From positions 1 to 36,177 of the forward strand of contig JAMOQH010000129.1 of the NCBI GenBank assembly GCA_027064085.1: a DNA stretch of 36,177 nucleotides. The letters are read 5' to 3'. The DNA comes from a bacterium. Lineage in GTDB: Bacteria; UBP6; JAFGXH01. The notes under the pieces were generated by a model. The model had not been told where the DNA came from. It saw only the letters and a program-made list of their open reading frames with translations, and did no database searches. Shown here piece after piece: positions 24,095 to 32,763 of this stretch. The translations under genes and the position numbers were made by a program. Each line of letters begins with the position of its first letter. The first letter of the stretch is position 1.

Positions 24095-26197
24095 ATGAAA
24101 GTAAATTTACTTTTAATTGCATTCTTGTTTACAGTTTTATCTGTATTTACCACATCTTGTGATAGTAGTAATGATAAAACATGTGATCCCGAATGTACTA
24201 ATGCTTGGGAAACATGCAATACTAAAACAGGTAATTGTGAAGTTAAAACAGGTTTTTGTAGTGTTAAAGCTGATTGTGATGGTGCAAAAGTTTGTGGATT
24301 AGACCATAAATGTAAAGAACCTATGGCTGAAGAATGTAAAAATCAATGTCTTGACCAACATTCAGTTGTTCAAGGAACATGCTCAGTAGTAGGTGGCTTA
24401 CCTACATGTGAATGTAATGAAGGTTATCTTAAAAGTCCAAATGGTTTAAGATGTCTTGAAAAAACAGCTGATTGTAACGATGAAGCAACTGCTTGTGGTG
24501 GTCATGGAGATTGCATTGCACAAAACAATGGTACATTAGGTTGTAAATGTGACACTGATTACATACCAGATGCAACAGACCCAATGTTATGTTCTCCAAC
24601 TGTTATTTGTTCAAATTCAAACCATGATGGTACATGTGAAGCTTCATGTGAAGAATGTCTTGATGATGGAACAGGAAACTGGAAATGTAAAGTTCCAGAA
24701 GGAGAAAGACCTTGTTATAAAAATTTCAATGACCAATGTGACCCTAGTTTAGGTTACTCAAATAACCCCGGTTGTGCTTCTGATATGGTTTGTGAAGGCG
24801 ATACAGCTGAAGATGGTTACTGTACAGTAAGAACTTGTGAACAAGATTCTCAATGTCCTCCTGCTGGAGCGGATTCTTATGGCGACCAATTTGTATGTAA
24901 ATACTACGGAACTGGTTTTATTGGTATTTGTATTAAAGCTGATGATGACTGTTTTAACGCAGATGGCACAAGAAAAGGTGGCGGAGAAGAAGGTGATGCT
25001 TGTTCTGATAAATGTAAAGAAGCTGATTGTAATGTTGGTAATTTATGCGAAAAGGGCTCATGTTCTAAAAAATGTTCAGGTCCTACAGACTTAACTTGTG
25101 GTACAGACAGAGGCTGTGTTGACTTAACTGGTGGTCAAGGTGATGCAAGATTATATTACTGTGCAGGTCCAATTGTTGGTGCTGGTGAAGATTGTTTAGA
25201 TGCTGTATGTGCTAATGGTTTATCTTGTTTAGGCGACCAACAAACATGGGCTAACTGTTTTAAACCTTGTACAACAGTTGGTAGCGAAGATGAATGTGCT
25301 TCAGTTGGTGCAGGTTCAAAATGTGAAAACTTTGGACAAGTTGGTAACTTCTGTGGTGCTCCACAAACTCAACAACCTGGTGAAGAATGTGACCAATTTG
25401 CACATGGTTGTGCTGATGATGGTTGGTGTTTAGGTACAGGTGGAGACAATCCATCTTATTGTTTTGAGAAATGTACTACAGCATCAGATGCTTCTAATGA
25501 ATGTACAGGAAACACTGCATGTGTTCATTTTGGAACAGCTCCAAACGATGGTTACTACTGTGATATAGCTCCATCTAGAAATGCAGGCGAAGAATGTGAT
25601 ATGGTTCATACTTGTATGAATGATGGTTGGTGTTTAGGTAGTGGTGCAGATAGCCCATCTTATTGTTTTGATAAGTGTGAAACAGCAGGTGAAAATAGTA
25701 CAGAATGCCCTGGAAATACAACATGTGTTCATTTTGGAACAGCTCCAAATGATGGAAACTATTGCGAAGTAGCTCCAAACAAAGATTTCGGTGAAGCATG
25801 TGATATGGTTAATACTTGTATGAACGACGGGTTATGTTTAACTACAAATGATGGAGCATCTTGTTTTGAATCCTGTACAGATGCTAGCTCTGTTTGTACT
25901 CAAGGAGAAAACTTTAAATGTGTAGATACACAAAATGCTCAAATTGGTTGGATTTGTATGGAACAAACACCTCCAGGAAATACAGCAATAGGTGGAGATT
26001 GTAGTGGTGTTGCTGATGATGCAACTAAAAACTGTGTTGCTGGTGCAACTTGTTTAACTACTCAAGGAACACCTCCTGTGTCAACATGTTATGAAGATTG
26101 TGATGTTAATGCTCCTAGTTGTTCAACAACAGGTTATACATGTCAAACAATTCCTGATGTAGGTGATTTCTGTATGGCAGCACCTGCAGGAAAATAG
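24095..26197 (+). CDS. Large cysteine-rich modular lipoprotein
   Basis: A 700-residue secreted lipoprotein with a signal peptide ending TTSC (Cys22). The mature part holds many Cys spaced like EGF or Dickkopf-type disulphide modules. Residues about 30-200 have EGF-like blocks (for example CGGHGDCIAQNNGTLGCKCD), and from 25184 to 26194 five tandem modules of about 65-69 residues occur, each opening G(E/G)xC and carrying CLxxx...SxCFxxC and a GxxC pair. Modules two and three are nearly identical over VHFGTAPNDG. The codons are visibly less AT-rich than in neighbours, and a strong terminator follows, which suggests high expression. No enzyme domain is seen. It is probably a surface adhesin or structural protein stabilised by disulphides. 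The gene has a good AAGGAG site. Confidence 0.85.
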   Translation: MKVNLLLIAFLFTVLSVFTTSCDSSNDKTCDPECTNAWETCNTKTGNCEVKTGFCSVKADCDGAKVCGLDHKCKEPMAEECKNQCLDQHSVVQGTCSVVGGLPTCECNEGYLKSPNGLRCLEKTADCNDEATACGGHGDCIAQNNGTLGCKCDTDYIPDATDPMLCSPTVICSNSNHDGTCEASCEECLDDGTGNWKCKVPEGERPCYKNFNDQCDPSLGYSNNPGCASDMVCEGDTAEDGYCTVRTCEQDSQCPPAGADSYGDQFVCKYYGTGFIGICIKADDDCFNADGTRKGGGEEGDACSDKCKEADCNVGNLCEKGSCSKKCSGPTDLTCGTDRGCVDLTGGQGDARLYYCAGPIVGAGEDCLDAVCANGLSCLGDQQTWANCFKPCTTVGSEDECASVGAGSKCENFGQVGNFCGAPQTQQPGEECDQFAHGCADDGWCLGTGGDNPSYCFEKCTTASDASNECTGNTACVHFGTAPNDGYYCDIAPSRNAGEECDMVHTCMNDGWCLGSGADSPSYCFDKCETAGENSTECPGNTTCVHFGTAPNDGNYCEVAPNKDFGEACDMVNTCMNDGLCLTTNDGASCFESCTDASSVCTQGENFKCVDTQNAQIGWICMEQTPPGNTAIGGDCSGVADDATKNCVAGATCLTTQGTPPVSTCYEDCDVNAPSCSTTGYTCQTIPDVGDFCMAAPAGK
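25184..26194 (+). repeat. Five tandem Cys-rich modules
   Basis: Module starts are near 25184, 25379, 25586, 25790 and 25991, a period of 195-207 bp. Modules two and three are close at DNA level: the block at 25521-25550 recurs at 25725-25754, exactly 204 bases later, with few changes. This indicates a recent duplication or gene conversion. Confidence 0.8.
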
Positions 26198-26220
26198 TTT
26201 TTATTCATTCTATAAATGAG

Positions 26221-26245
26221 AAAGGGGCTTCGGCCCCTTTTTTTT
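26221..26245 (+). terminator. Strong intrinsic terminator after the Cys-rich lipoprotein
   Basis: AAAGGGGC (26221-26228), loop TTCG, GCCCCTTT (26233-26240) and an eight-base T run to 26245. This is a textbook Rho-independent terminator with a stable UUCG loop. Confidence 0.95.
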
Positions 26246-26309
26246 GGTATAGAATAAATGTATAAATTCTGTTAATAACAAATTTATCTAAAATATGGAG
26301 TAAAATACA

Positions 26310-26921
26310 ATGAATGAAATATTTAAAAAATATGGGTTCTCGTTAACACGAGATACTATAAAAAAATTTGAAACCTACAAGGATTTATTAATAGAATGGA
26401 ATAAAATCATAAATTTAACAGCTATAACAGATGAAAATGAGATAATTATAAAGCACTTCATTGACAGTTATTCAATTTCTCAAAAAATATTTGTAAGTAA
26501 TAATATAAAAACAGTTCTTGATATGGGAACAGGAGCAGGTTTTCCTGGTATAATTGGAGGGATTTTAAATCCTGAAATTAAATTTACCTTAGTAGATAGT
26601 GTAAATAAAAAAATAACATTTCTAGAAGAGGTTATTCAAAAACTAGAGTTAAAAAATATCTATCCAAAACATCACTATTTAGACAAAAAAAACTCCTCTG
26701 GTAAAAAATTTGATATTGTGATATCAAGAGCCTTTATGAAACCACATAAATTAATATATTTTGCAAAAAATTATGTTAATAAAAATGGTTTTCACATAAT
26801 GCTACTTACTGAAAATCAAAAAAATAATTTTCTTGACACAATTGCTAAATACAAGCCTGAAATCTTAACTTATCCCTATGAGGAAAAATTTAGATATATT
26901 TTAAAATTTAAACAGCTTTAA
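26310..26921 (+). CDS. rsmG: 16S rRNA (guanine-N7)-methyltransferase RsmG
   Basis: This 203-residue protein has the usual RsmG/GidB length. WNKIINLTAI (30-39) and the SAM-binding VLDMGTGAGFPGI (69-81) are diagnostic, followed by VDSVNKKITFLEEV and FDIVISRA. It methylates N7 of G527 (E. coli numbering) in 16S rRNA, using S-adenosylmethionine. GGAG lies about ten bases before the ATG. It stands between a strong terminator and ftsH, and is not next to gidA here. Confidence is high. Confidence 0.93.
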   Translation: MNEIFKKYGFSLTRDTIKKFETYKDLLIEWNKIINLTAITDENEIIIKHFIDSYSISQKIFVSNNIKTVLDMGTGAGFPGIIGGILNPEIKFTLVDSVNKKITFLEEVIQKLELKNIYPKHHYLDKKNSSGKKFDIVISRAFMKPHKLIYFAKNYVNKNGFHIMLLTENQKNNFLDTIAKYKPEILTYPYEEKFRYILKFKQL

Positions 26922-27015
26922 ACAACTCTAGTAAACCATAAAAACATTCAAATTATAATTATTGATATTTATATTAAAATATGATAAAGTGACATCTATT
27001 TTTGTGGAGTAGAAA

Positions 27016-28893
27016 GTGAAGCAATCACATAAAACACTTATTTTATGGATAGTACTAATAGGTTTTTTAATAACCATTGCTAAAATGATAACAGCAGCCC
27101 CTTCAAAAGGTGATAAAATTTCTTATGATGAATTTATTAAAAATGTTGAAGCAAATGAAATCACATCAGTTATCATTAAAGAAAATGAATATAGTGGTAA
27201 ATATAAAAATGATAAAAAGTTCTATTTTATTGGCCCTAAAACTCTTAATAAAGAAGAGCGTAAATTACTAGTTGACCATAAAGTAAAAATGGAATACGAA
27301 AAGAAAGAAGATGCATCACTATGGCAATCAATGTTAGTTTCTTGGCTTCCCATGATATTAATCTTCTTTTTATTCTTCTTTTTTATTAGGCAATTACAAG
27401 GTGGTGGTAACAAGGCTATGTCTTTTGGAAAGAGTAAAGCGAAATTAGTAACTGACACCCAGAAAATCACTTTTAAAGATGTTGCAGGGATTGATGAAGC
27501 AAAAGAAGAGCTTGAAGAAATTGTAGATTTTTTAAAAAAACCTCAGAAATACACCAAACTTGGCGGTAAGATACCAAAGGGAGTACTTTTAACTGGTTCT
27601 CCAGGAACAGGTAAAACATTACTTGCTAAAGCAGTTGCTGGCGAAGCGGATGTCCCCTTCTTTTCAATTTCGGGTTCTGATTTTGTTGAAATGTTTGTTG
27701 GAGTTGGTGCATCAAGAGTAAGGGATCTTTTTGAACAAGGCAAAAAGAATGCTCCTTGTATCATATTTATAGATGAAATAGATGCTGTTGGTCGTCAAAG
27801 AGGAGCTGGATTAGGTGGTGGACATGACGAAAGAGAACAGACATTAAATCAATTGCTTGTTGAAATGGATGGATTTGAGGGTAATGATGGTATTATTCTA
27901 GTTGCTGCAACTAATAGGCCTGATGTTCTTGATCCAGCATTATTAAGGCCAGGAAGATTTGATAGGCAAGTAGTTGTACCTAGGCCGGATGTTAAAGGTA
28001 GAGAAAAGATACTAGAAATACACAGTAAAAAGAAACCTATCTCGCCTGAAGTTGATTTAAGTATTATTGCAAAGGGAACAGCAGGGTTTTCTGGAGCTGA
28101 TTTGGCGAACTTATTAAATGAAGGAGCTTTACTTGCTGCGAGAGAAGATAAAGATGAAATAACACTTGATGAGCTAGAAAAGGCAAAGGATAAAGTTTTA
28201 ATGGGTGTTGAAAGAAAGTCTATGGTTATTTCTGACAAAGAAAAGTTTAACACCTCATTTCATGAATCAGGACATGCCTTAATGGCAAAAAAGCTTGAAG
28301 GTCCAGATAGTGATATGGTTCATAAAGTAACTATTATTCCAAGAGGAAGAGCCCTAGGGGTGACAATTCAATTACCAAATGAAGACAGATTAAGTGCAAC
28401 TGTTAATTGGTGCAATAATAGAATTCAGATATTAATGGCAGGAAGAATTGCAGAGGAGCTTCTTTCCGGTGATAACTTTACTTCAGGTGCATCAAATGAT
28501 TTTAAAGTTGCAACAAGTATTGCAAAATCAATGGTAACAGAATGGGGTATGGGAAAAGATTTACCTTTAATTTCATATAATTCCAACGATCAGGAAATAT
28601 TTCTTGGAAGAGAAGTAACAAAACATCAAAACTTAAGTGCTGAAACAGTTACAAAAATAGATAAAGAAATAGAAAGAATAATAATGGCTAATTACCATAA
28701 GGCCAAGAAATATCTTACAGATAATTATGATAAATTATTAACAATGTCTCAGATATTGATGGAAAAAGAAACAATTGATGTAAATATTATCAATAGAATA
28801 CATAATGGTGAGACAGTAGAAGATATTTTGGGATCATCAGATGCGCTAAAATGGAATTCTGAATATTTTTTAATAAAAGATAAAAAAGCTTAA
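27016..28893 (+). CDS. ftsH: ATP-dependent zinc metalloprotease FtsH
   Basis: The start is GTG 27016, six bases after GGAG. The 625-residue membrane protease has two helices (about 8-26 and 107-126) around a periplasmic loop, then an AAA+ domain with Walker A GSPGTGKT (194-201), Walker B IIFIDEID (249-256) and second region of homology RPGRFDRQ (311-318). The zinc site is HESGH (416-420) with Asp492 as likely third ligand. FtsH degrades misfolded membrane proteins and short-lived cytoplasmic regulators as a hexamer. Length is normal (about 610-650). It has no obvious co-transcribed partner; the LPP20-like lipoprotein follows after a 122-base gap holding an inverted repeat. Confidence 0.97.
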   Translation: MKQSHKTLILWIVLIGFLITIAKMITAAPSKGDKISYDEFIKNVEANEITSVIIKENEYSGKYKNDKKFYFIGPKTLNKEERKLLVDHKVKMEYEKKEDASLWQSMLVSWLPMILIFFLFFFFIRQLQGGGNKAMSFGKSKAKLVTDTQKITFKDVAGIDEAKEELEEIVDFLKKPQKYTKLGGKIPKGVLLTGSPGTGKTLLAKAVAGEADVPFFSISGSDFVEMFVGVGASRVRDLFEQGKKNAPCIIFIDEIDAVGRQRGAGLGGGHDEREQTLNQLLVEMDGFEGNDGIILVAATNRPDVLDPALLRPGRFDRQVVVPRPDVKGREKILEIHSKKKPISPEVDLSIIAKGTAGFSGADLANLLNEGALLAAREDKDEITLDELEKAKDKVLMGVERKSMVISDKEKFNTSFHESGHALMAKKLEGPDSDMVHKVTIIPRGRALGVTIQLPNEDRLSATVNWCNNRIQILMAGRIAEELLSGDNFTSGASNDFKVATSIAKSMVTEWGMGKDLPLISYNSNDQEIFLGREVTKHQNLSAETVTKIDKEIERIIMANYHKAKKYLTDNYDKLLTMSQILMEKETIDVNIINRIHNGETVEDILGSSDALKWNSEYFLIKDKKA

Positions 28894-28920
28894 GTAATTT
28901 AGCTTGATTTTAAAGGGATT

Positions 28921-28985
28921 AAAGGTAATGACAAAAAAAATAAAAAAAAAAGTGAATAAATCTTTATTACTTTTGTCTAACCTTT
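28921..28985. repeat. Nested inverted repeat after ftsH
   Basis: The outer arms are AAAGGT-AAT-GACAAAA (28921-28936) and TTTTGTC-TA-ACCTTT (28971-28985), complementary except for the small internal bulge. Inside, GTGAATAAA (28952-28960) pairs with TTTATTAC (28963-28970) with one bulged base. It could end the ftsH transcript or form a structured leader for the next gene. Confidence 0.55.
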
Positions 28986-28987
28986 AG
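28928..28987 (+). CDS. Possible 19-codon leader peptide
   Basis: An ATG at 28928 opens MTKKIKKKVNKSLLLLSNL and stops at TAG 28987, 28 bases before the LPP20-like gene. An AAAGG precedes the ATG but too closely; AAAGGG at 28912-28917 is better spaced. It has a Lys-rich start and a short Leu run. It lies entirely within the nested inverted repeat and could be chance in A-rich sequence. Confidence 0.25.
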   Translation: MTKKIKKKVNKSLLLLSNL

Positions 28988-29015
28988 AGTTTGTAATTAT
29001 TTATTTGGAGGAATT

Positions 29016-29585
29016 ATGAAGAAGTTTTTACTTTTAGCAATCTCACTTGTATTTTTGGCTTCTTGTGGAAGCAAAACTGTTGTAGTTCAAGGTGGTGGAG
29101 ATGGAAGACCTGCATGGACAATGAAAGGTGCAGGTGCTTTTACAATTGAAGGAAGAAAAGTTTTTAGAGCAGTTGGTCTTAGTAGTGATCTAGGTGACGA
29201 AGGAATGACTAATAACCAATCAGCAGATGATGCAAGAAAGAATTTATCTTTTGTTATGAAAACTTATGTTAAAGCTTTAGATGAATCTTATAAAAGATCA
29301 ATAAAAACTGGTGATATGCCTAAAGCTCAATTTGAACAAGATATTACTCATGTTTCAGAAGTTATGACTAAGTCAAAATTTTCTGGTGCTCAAGTAGTTG
29401 ACAGATGGATTGACCCTAAAACCAACAGCGTTTATACTCTTTTAGAACTAGACTTAGGTGCTGTTCAAAATATGATTAAGAATGCAAAAGGTATCTCTCA
29501 AGCACTTATTGATACAGTAGGTAAGCGTTCAGAAGAAGCTCACGAAAGATTAAATGAGAAATTAAAAGAAGTTGGTGATTTCTAG
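29016..29585 (+). CDS. LPP20-like lipoprotein
   Basis: A 189-residue lipoprotein: signal peptide with lipobox LASC (Cys17), then a domain resembling the LPP20 family (PAWTMKGAG, KVFRAVGLSSD, followed by an ARKNLSF helix and a late strand YTLLELDLGAVQ). Such proteins are outer-membrane or surface lipoproteins of unknown function, first known from Helicobacter. The C-terminal 40 residues form a charged helix (KRSEEAHERLNEKLKEVG). An ideal TTTGGAGGAATT site precedes the ATG, codons are less AT-rich than average here and a strong terminator follows, so abundant expression is likely. The match to LPP20 is by pattern only. Confidence 0.75.
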   Translation: MKKFLLLAISLVFLASCGSKTVVVQGGGDGRPAWTMKGAGAFTIEGRKVFRAVGLSSDLGDEGMTNNQSADDARKNLSFVMKTYVKALDESYKRSIKTGDMPKAQFEQDITHVSEVMTKSKFSGAQVVDRWIDPKTNSVYTLLELDLGAVQNMIKNAKGISQALIDTVGKRSEEAHERLNEKLKEVGDF

Positions 29586-29604
29586 AAATCATTTTCAATA
29601 TTTT

Positions 29605-29632
29605 AAAAAGGGGCAAATGCCCCTTTTTTTTT
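29605..29632 (+). terminator. Strong intrinsic terminator after the LPP20-like gene
   Basis: AAAAAGGGGC (29605-29614), loop AAAT, GCCCCTTTTT (29619-29628) and continued T run to 29632. It is a clear Rho-independent terminator. Confidence 0.95.
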
Positions 29633-29699
29633 ACTAAATTCTTTATTTATTCTTAAAATTGTAATATTATAGTAATCCTAATGTTTATTTAGAGGAATT

Positions 29700-31406
29700 A
29701 TGGGTAAAACATCAAAATCTTTTAATAATTTTATTGAAGAAAATCATTTACTAAAGAAAGCGAATAAACTAGCTCATAAATATATGTCCGTTTTAAAAAG
29801 AAGAGAAATAGGTAAAACCATGTATAATCATGTTTTTGCTGTAGCAAAACATGTATATGATGCCGGGGTTACAGATATTGATATTATATCTGCAGCTTTT
29901 TTACATGATATTGTTGAAGACTCTGATAAGAGTTTAGAGAAAAGCCCAGAACTAAAAATAGCAATAACTGTAGATTATTTAAAAAAAGAATTTAATCATA
30001 ACATCGCTCATATAGTTGAAAATTTATCCAATATTTCATCACAAAAACTAGAAAAGGATTACAGAAAAAAACTAAATCTAAATAAAAGTGATAATGTAAA
30101 ATATCAATTAAAAAGAATGAATTATGTAAAAGGTTTCATGAAGCATCTTCTTGAAGCAGTAAAATTAAATATACTAGAATCCTTATTCTTAATAAAATTT
30201 TTTGATAGATATCATAATATGCAAACATTACAATATCATGGTAATGCAAGAAAACAAAATATGATTGCAAAAGAAACATTAGATATTTATATCCCATTAT
30301 TTTATATGGTTAAGCAAATACCAATAACTTATATTTATAACATGGAAAGAATTGCTTTTCAATATATGTATCCTGATATTTATGAGAATAGGCTCAGATA
30401 CTTAGAGCAAAATAAAAGTAAATTTGATAATGAATTTGAATTTCTAAAAAATTACATAAATAAAAACTATGAAAATATTGAAGTAATAGCAAAAGAAAGA
30501 AGTTTTTACCGTTTACATCTTACTAAAAGTAATTTTTCTGGTGTTAATTATGCAATTAATGAAGTTATCATTATATCTAAAGAACCTAGTTACGAAGAAT
30601 ACGACAAATTATCAGTAGAAGAATCTGAACAGATAAAACTAGATACAGAAAAAAGGCTTTATAACATTATGGTCGATTTAATTCACCTTTCTCTAAAAGG
30701 AAGTAAAAGGTCTAATAGGCACTATTTAATTCAAAATGATGCATTTAAGTACAGTTTGAATTTTCATTATGCACAAGCATACCTAAGACCTTTACCCGCA
30801 ATGAGATTAAACCTATATAGCAATAATAATAAAGTCATGTTTCAATTAAATTTAACAACAGAAAATAAATTTAATACTTATAATAAAAGAAGAGATATTA
30901 AAACATGGGTAAAAGATTTAAAAGATGTCCAAGAAAATCTTGTTTCAAATAATTCAACAGAAGGTACTTATGAAAAACTAAGAATGGATTTTTTGAAACC
31001 AGTAACCTTATATACTCCCAAAGGTGACTATTATCATTTACCATCTAATGCAACTTTAAGAGATTTCGCTTTTAGGATTCATACCGATTTAGGAATTCAT
31101 GGAAATTATGCCTTAATTAACCAAGTTGAAGAAATTGATCTAAATAAAAAAGTAACAGAATATCATGGAAATATAGTTGAGATAGTGTTATCTAATGAAG
31201 AAAGAAGTTTTGAAGATATTAATTTTTCTAAAATTTATTCGGAAACAGAACTTGCAAGTTCTGAAAAAAAGATAGATGAATTTGTTAAAAAATATTTAAA
31301 AGAAAATTTTGGCAATGATTTGAGTCAGGAAAAATTAACAAAATTAATAAAAATATTTAAAAAAGAAATTGAGAAAAAATTTACAAGAAGAGCAAAAAGG
31401 TATTAG
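29700..31406 (+). CDS. RelA/SpoT-like protein: HD hydrolase and TGS domains, degenerate synthetase
   Basis: A 568-residue protein. Residues about 15-200 match the RSH ppGpp-hydrolase HD domain: Arg35, His44, His69-Asp70, Glu73-Asp74 (FLHDIVEDS) and FFDRYHNMQTL with Asp169 and Asn173, the known metal and guanine-site residues. NMERIAFQYMYP (214-225) corresponds to the RSH linker. Residues about 255-400 occupy the place of the ppGpp synthetase but lack its recognisable motifs (no YSIYxK, no catalytic Asp strand, no NGYQSLHT). A TGS domain follows at 434-498 (LYTPKGDYYHLPSNATLRDFAFRIHTD). There is no ACT domain; the C-terminus is a Lys-rich helix. It is probably a ppGpp hydrolase or ribosome-responsive regulator that has lost synthesis. 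GAGG precedes ATG 29700, and a short-chain reductase follows after three bases. Confidence 0.85.
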   Translation: MGKTSKSFNNFIEENHLLKKANKLAHKYMSVLKRREIGKTMYNHVFAVAKHVYDAGVTDIDIISAAFLHDIVEDSDKSLEKSPELKIAITVDYLKKEFNHNIAHIVENLSNISSQKLEKDYRKKLNLNKSDNVKYQLKRMNYVKGFMKHLLEAVKLNILESLFLIKFFDRYHNMQTLQYHGNARKQNMIAKETLDIYIPLFYMVKQIPITYIYNMERIAFQYMYPDIYENRLRYLEQNKSKFDNEFEFLKNYINKNYENIEVIAKERSFYRLHLTKSNFSGVNYAINEVIIISKEPSYEEYDKLSVEESEQIKLDTEKRLYNIMVDLIHLSLKGSKRSNRHYLIQNDAFKYSLNFHYAQAYLRPLPAMRLNLYSNNNKVMFQLNLTTENKFNTYNKRRDIKTWVKDLKDVQENLVSNNSTEGTYEKLRMDFLKPVTLYTPKGDYYHLPSNATLRDFAFRIHTDLGIHGNYALINQVEEIDLNKKVTEYHGNIVEIVLSNEERSFEDINFSKIYSETELASSEKKIDEFVKKYLKENFGNDLSQEKLTKLIKIFKKEIEKKFTRRAKRY

Positions 31407-31409
31407 AAA

Positions 31410-32123
31410 TTGAATAAATGGGCCCTGATAACAGGTGGAGCAATTGGAATTGGAAAAGAAATAGCTAGAAACTTAGCATCTCAAGCTATAAATATCGTTG
31501 TTACCTTTAGAAAATCTCAAAAAGAAGCCGAATTATTAGTTAATAAACTTATTATTGATTATTCTATAGATGCAAAAGCTTTGAAAATGGATGGAAGTGA
31601 CGAAAATGATGTTAGTGAAGGCTTTAAAATATTAAATAAAGAAAATATAATTATATCCATATTAGTAAACAACAGTGGAGATTATCTATATAAAAATATA
31701 TTAGAAACTAGCTACAAAGAATGGAAATATATAATTGATAATAACTTAAACTCAACTTTTTTAATTACCAAATACTTTTTAAAGTACAGAATTCCTAGAT
31801 CTTGGGGAAGAATCGTAAATATAGGATATGTACACTCTGGAATTATGATAGCCAAAACAATGACAACTCCATACTATATCGCAAAATCAGGAATATACCA
31901 ACTAACTTTAGCTCTTGCAAAAGAATTATCAGGTGAAAATATAACAGTTAATATGGTGAGTCCTGGAATTATGGAAAATTCAATAAATACTGGAAAAGAA
32001 TTGGAGATTTACAGATATGGAAAGATTAAAGAAATAGCTGAGCTTATCAACTACTTATTGAGTGATTCAGCGGAATATGTTACCGGAAGTCAAATTGACA
32101 TAGCTGGTGGTTTTGGAATTTAA
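31410..32123 (+). CDS. Short-chain dehydrogenase/reductase (FabG-like)
   Basis: The start is TTG 31410; no in-frame ATG exists nearby and the Rossmann strand begins three codons later. A modest AAAAGG lies about 10 bases upstream, within the end of the RSH-like gene. The 237-residue protein has TGGAIGIGKEIA (8-19) for NAD(P) binding, LVNNSGD (NNAG variant), the active-site YYIAKSG (YxxxK) and the C-terminal GSQIDIAGGF typical of 3-oxoacyl-ACP reductases. The usual Ser 13 residues before the Tyr is a His here, with Ser one residue later. It may reduce a 3-oxoacyl or similar ketone; FabG itself is not proven. Stop lies only 10 bases from the convergent kinase stop. Confidence 0.85.
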   Translation: MNKWALITGGAIGIGKEIARNLASQAINIVVTFRKSQKEAELLVNKLIIDYSIDAKALKMDGSDENDVSEGFKILNKENIIISILVNNSGDYLYKNILETSYKEWKYIIDNNLNSTFLITKYFLKYRIPRSWGRIVNIGYVHSGIMIAKTMTTPYYIAKSGIYQLTLALAKELSGENITVNMVSPGIMENSINTGKELEIYRYGKIKEIAELINYLLSDSAEYVTGSQIDIAGGFGI

Positions 32124-32133
32124 TAGAAAGATA

Positions 32134-32763
32134 CTATTTTTTACCATAAAATAAACTAATTAATTTGTTTAAATCATCCTTGTTTATATATCTTTCTGCC
32201 TTCTTTGTATTCCCTAACAAATCAATATCTAAATTATAATTTATCCATTGAACTAAAAATCTTGCTAATTTTTTATTTTCAGAATTTATTTCAAGATAAT
32301 TTTTAACCTTTTTAGTTTTAGAAAAATCAATTAAAACCACTCTTTTATTTTCAAATAAAAAATTATTTAGTTTAATATCATCATGAATAAATCCATTTTG
32401 ATGAAGATAGCCAAATGCTTTAAAAATATTGTAAATATAATCATTTATATTATTTAAATTAAATTTATTCTCAATAAACTCCATAGAATAAAAACAATAA
32501 TCTTTAGCTTTATATAACTCATAGCCTCTTATTATATAGGGTGAACGCAACTTTACTATAGTTTTAAACTCATTTTGGAGTAAAGATATATTTTCTTTAT
32601 TTTTTATAATTTTTAAAACGCTTTCCTTGTCTAGAAGTTTATCATAAACTTTAATTATTTCATGTGTTATATTAGAATATAAGGTTTGTAACTTTATAAA
32701 TCTATCTATAATTACCAAATTACTATTATTTACAAATGTTTTTGTTGAAGTTTCATTTATCAT
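32134..32763 (-). CDS. Minimal protein-kinase-like protein
   Basis: A 209-residue protein with a short eukaryotic-type kinase fold. VLKIIK supplies the ATP-binding Lys (about residue 51), YLHQNGFIHDDIKLNNFLF the catalytic HxDxKxxN loop, and LIDFSKTKK the DFG-equivalent (DFS). No glycine-rich loop is evident and the C-lobe after DFS is only about 60 residues, shorter than Hanks-type Ser/Thr kinases and closer in size to Bud32/Kae-type or lipopolysaccharide-type small kinases. No membrane segment or sensor domain is seen. Its ATG overlaps the stop of the thermonuclease by four bases (ATGA), so the two are coupled. The target is unknown; catalytic residues are intact, so activity is plausible. 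Confidence 0.75.
   Translation of the reverse strand: MINETSTKTFVNNSNLVIIDRFIKLQTLYSNITHEIIKVYDKLLDKESVLKIIKNKENISLLQNEFKTIVKLRSPYIIRGYELYKAKDYCFYSMEFIENKFNLNNINDYIYNIFKAFGYLHQNGFIHDDIKLNNFLFENKRVVLIDFSKTKKVKNYLEINSENKKLARFLVQWINYNLDIDLLGNTKKAERYINKDDLNKLISLFYGKK

Noticed and set aside
24117-25094. Plus-strand frames in a second phase inside the Cys-rich lipoprotein, and minus-strand frames at 25260-25799
   Set aside because: They are shadows produced by the repetitive Cys/Asp codons of the true gene; they show no start site and the main frame has a signal peptide and terminator.
29700-31406. Full bifunctional RelA/SpoT synthetase-hydrolase
   Set aside because: The region between the HD and TGS domains lacks the synthetase motifs and there is no ACT domain.
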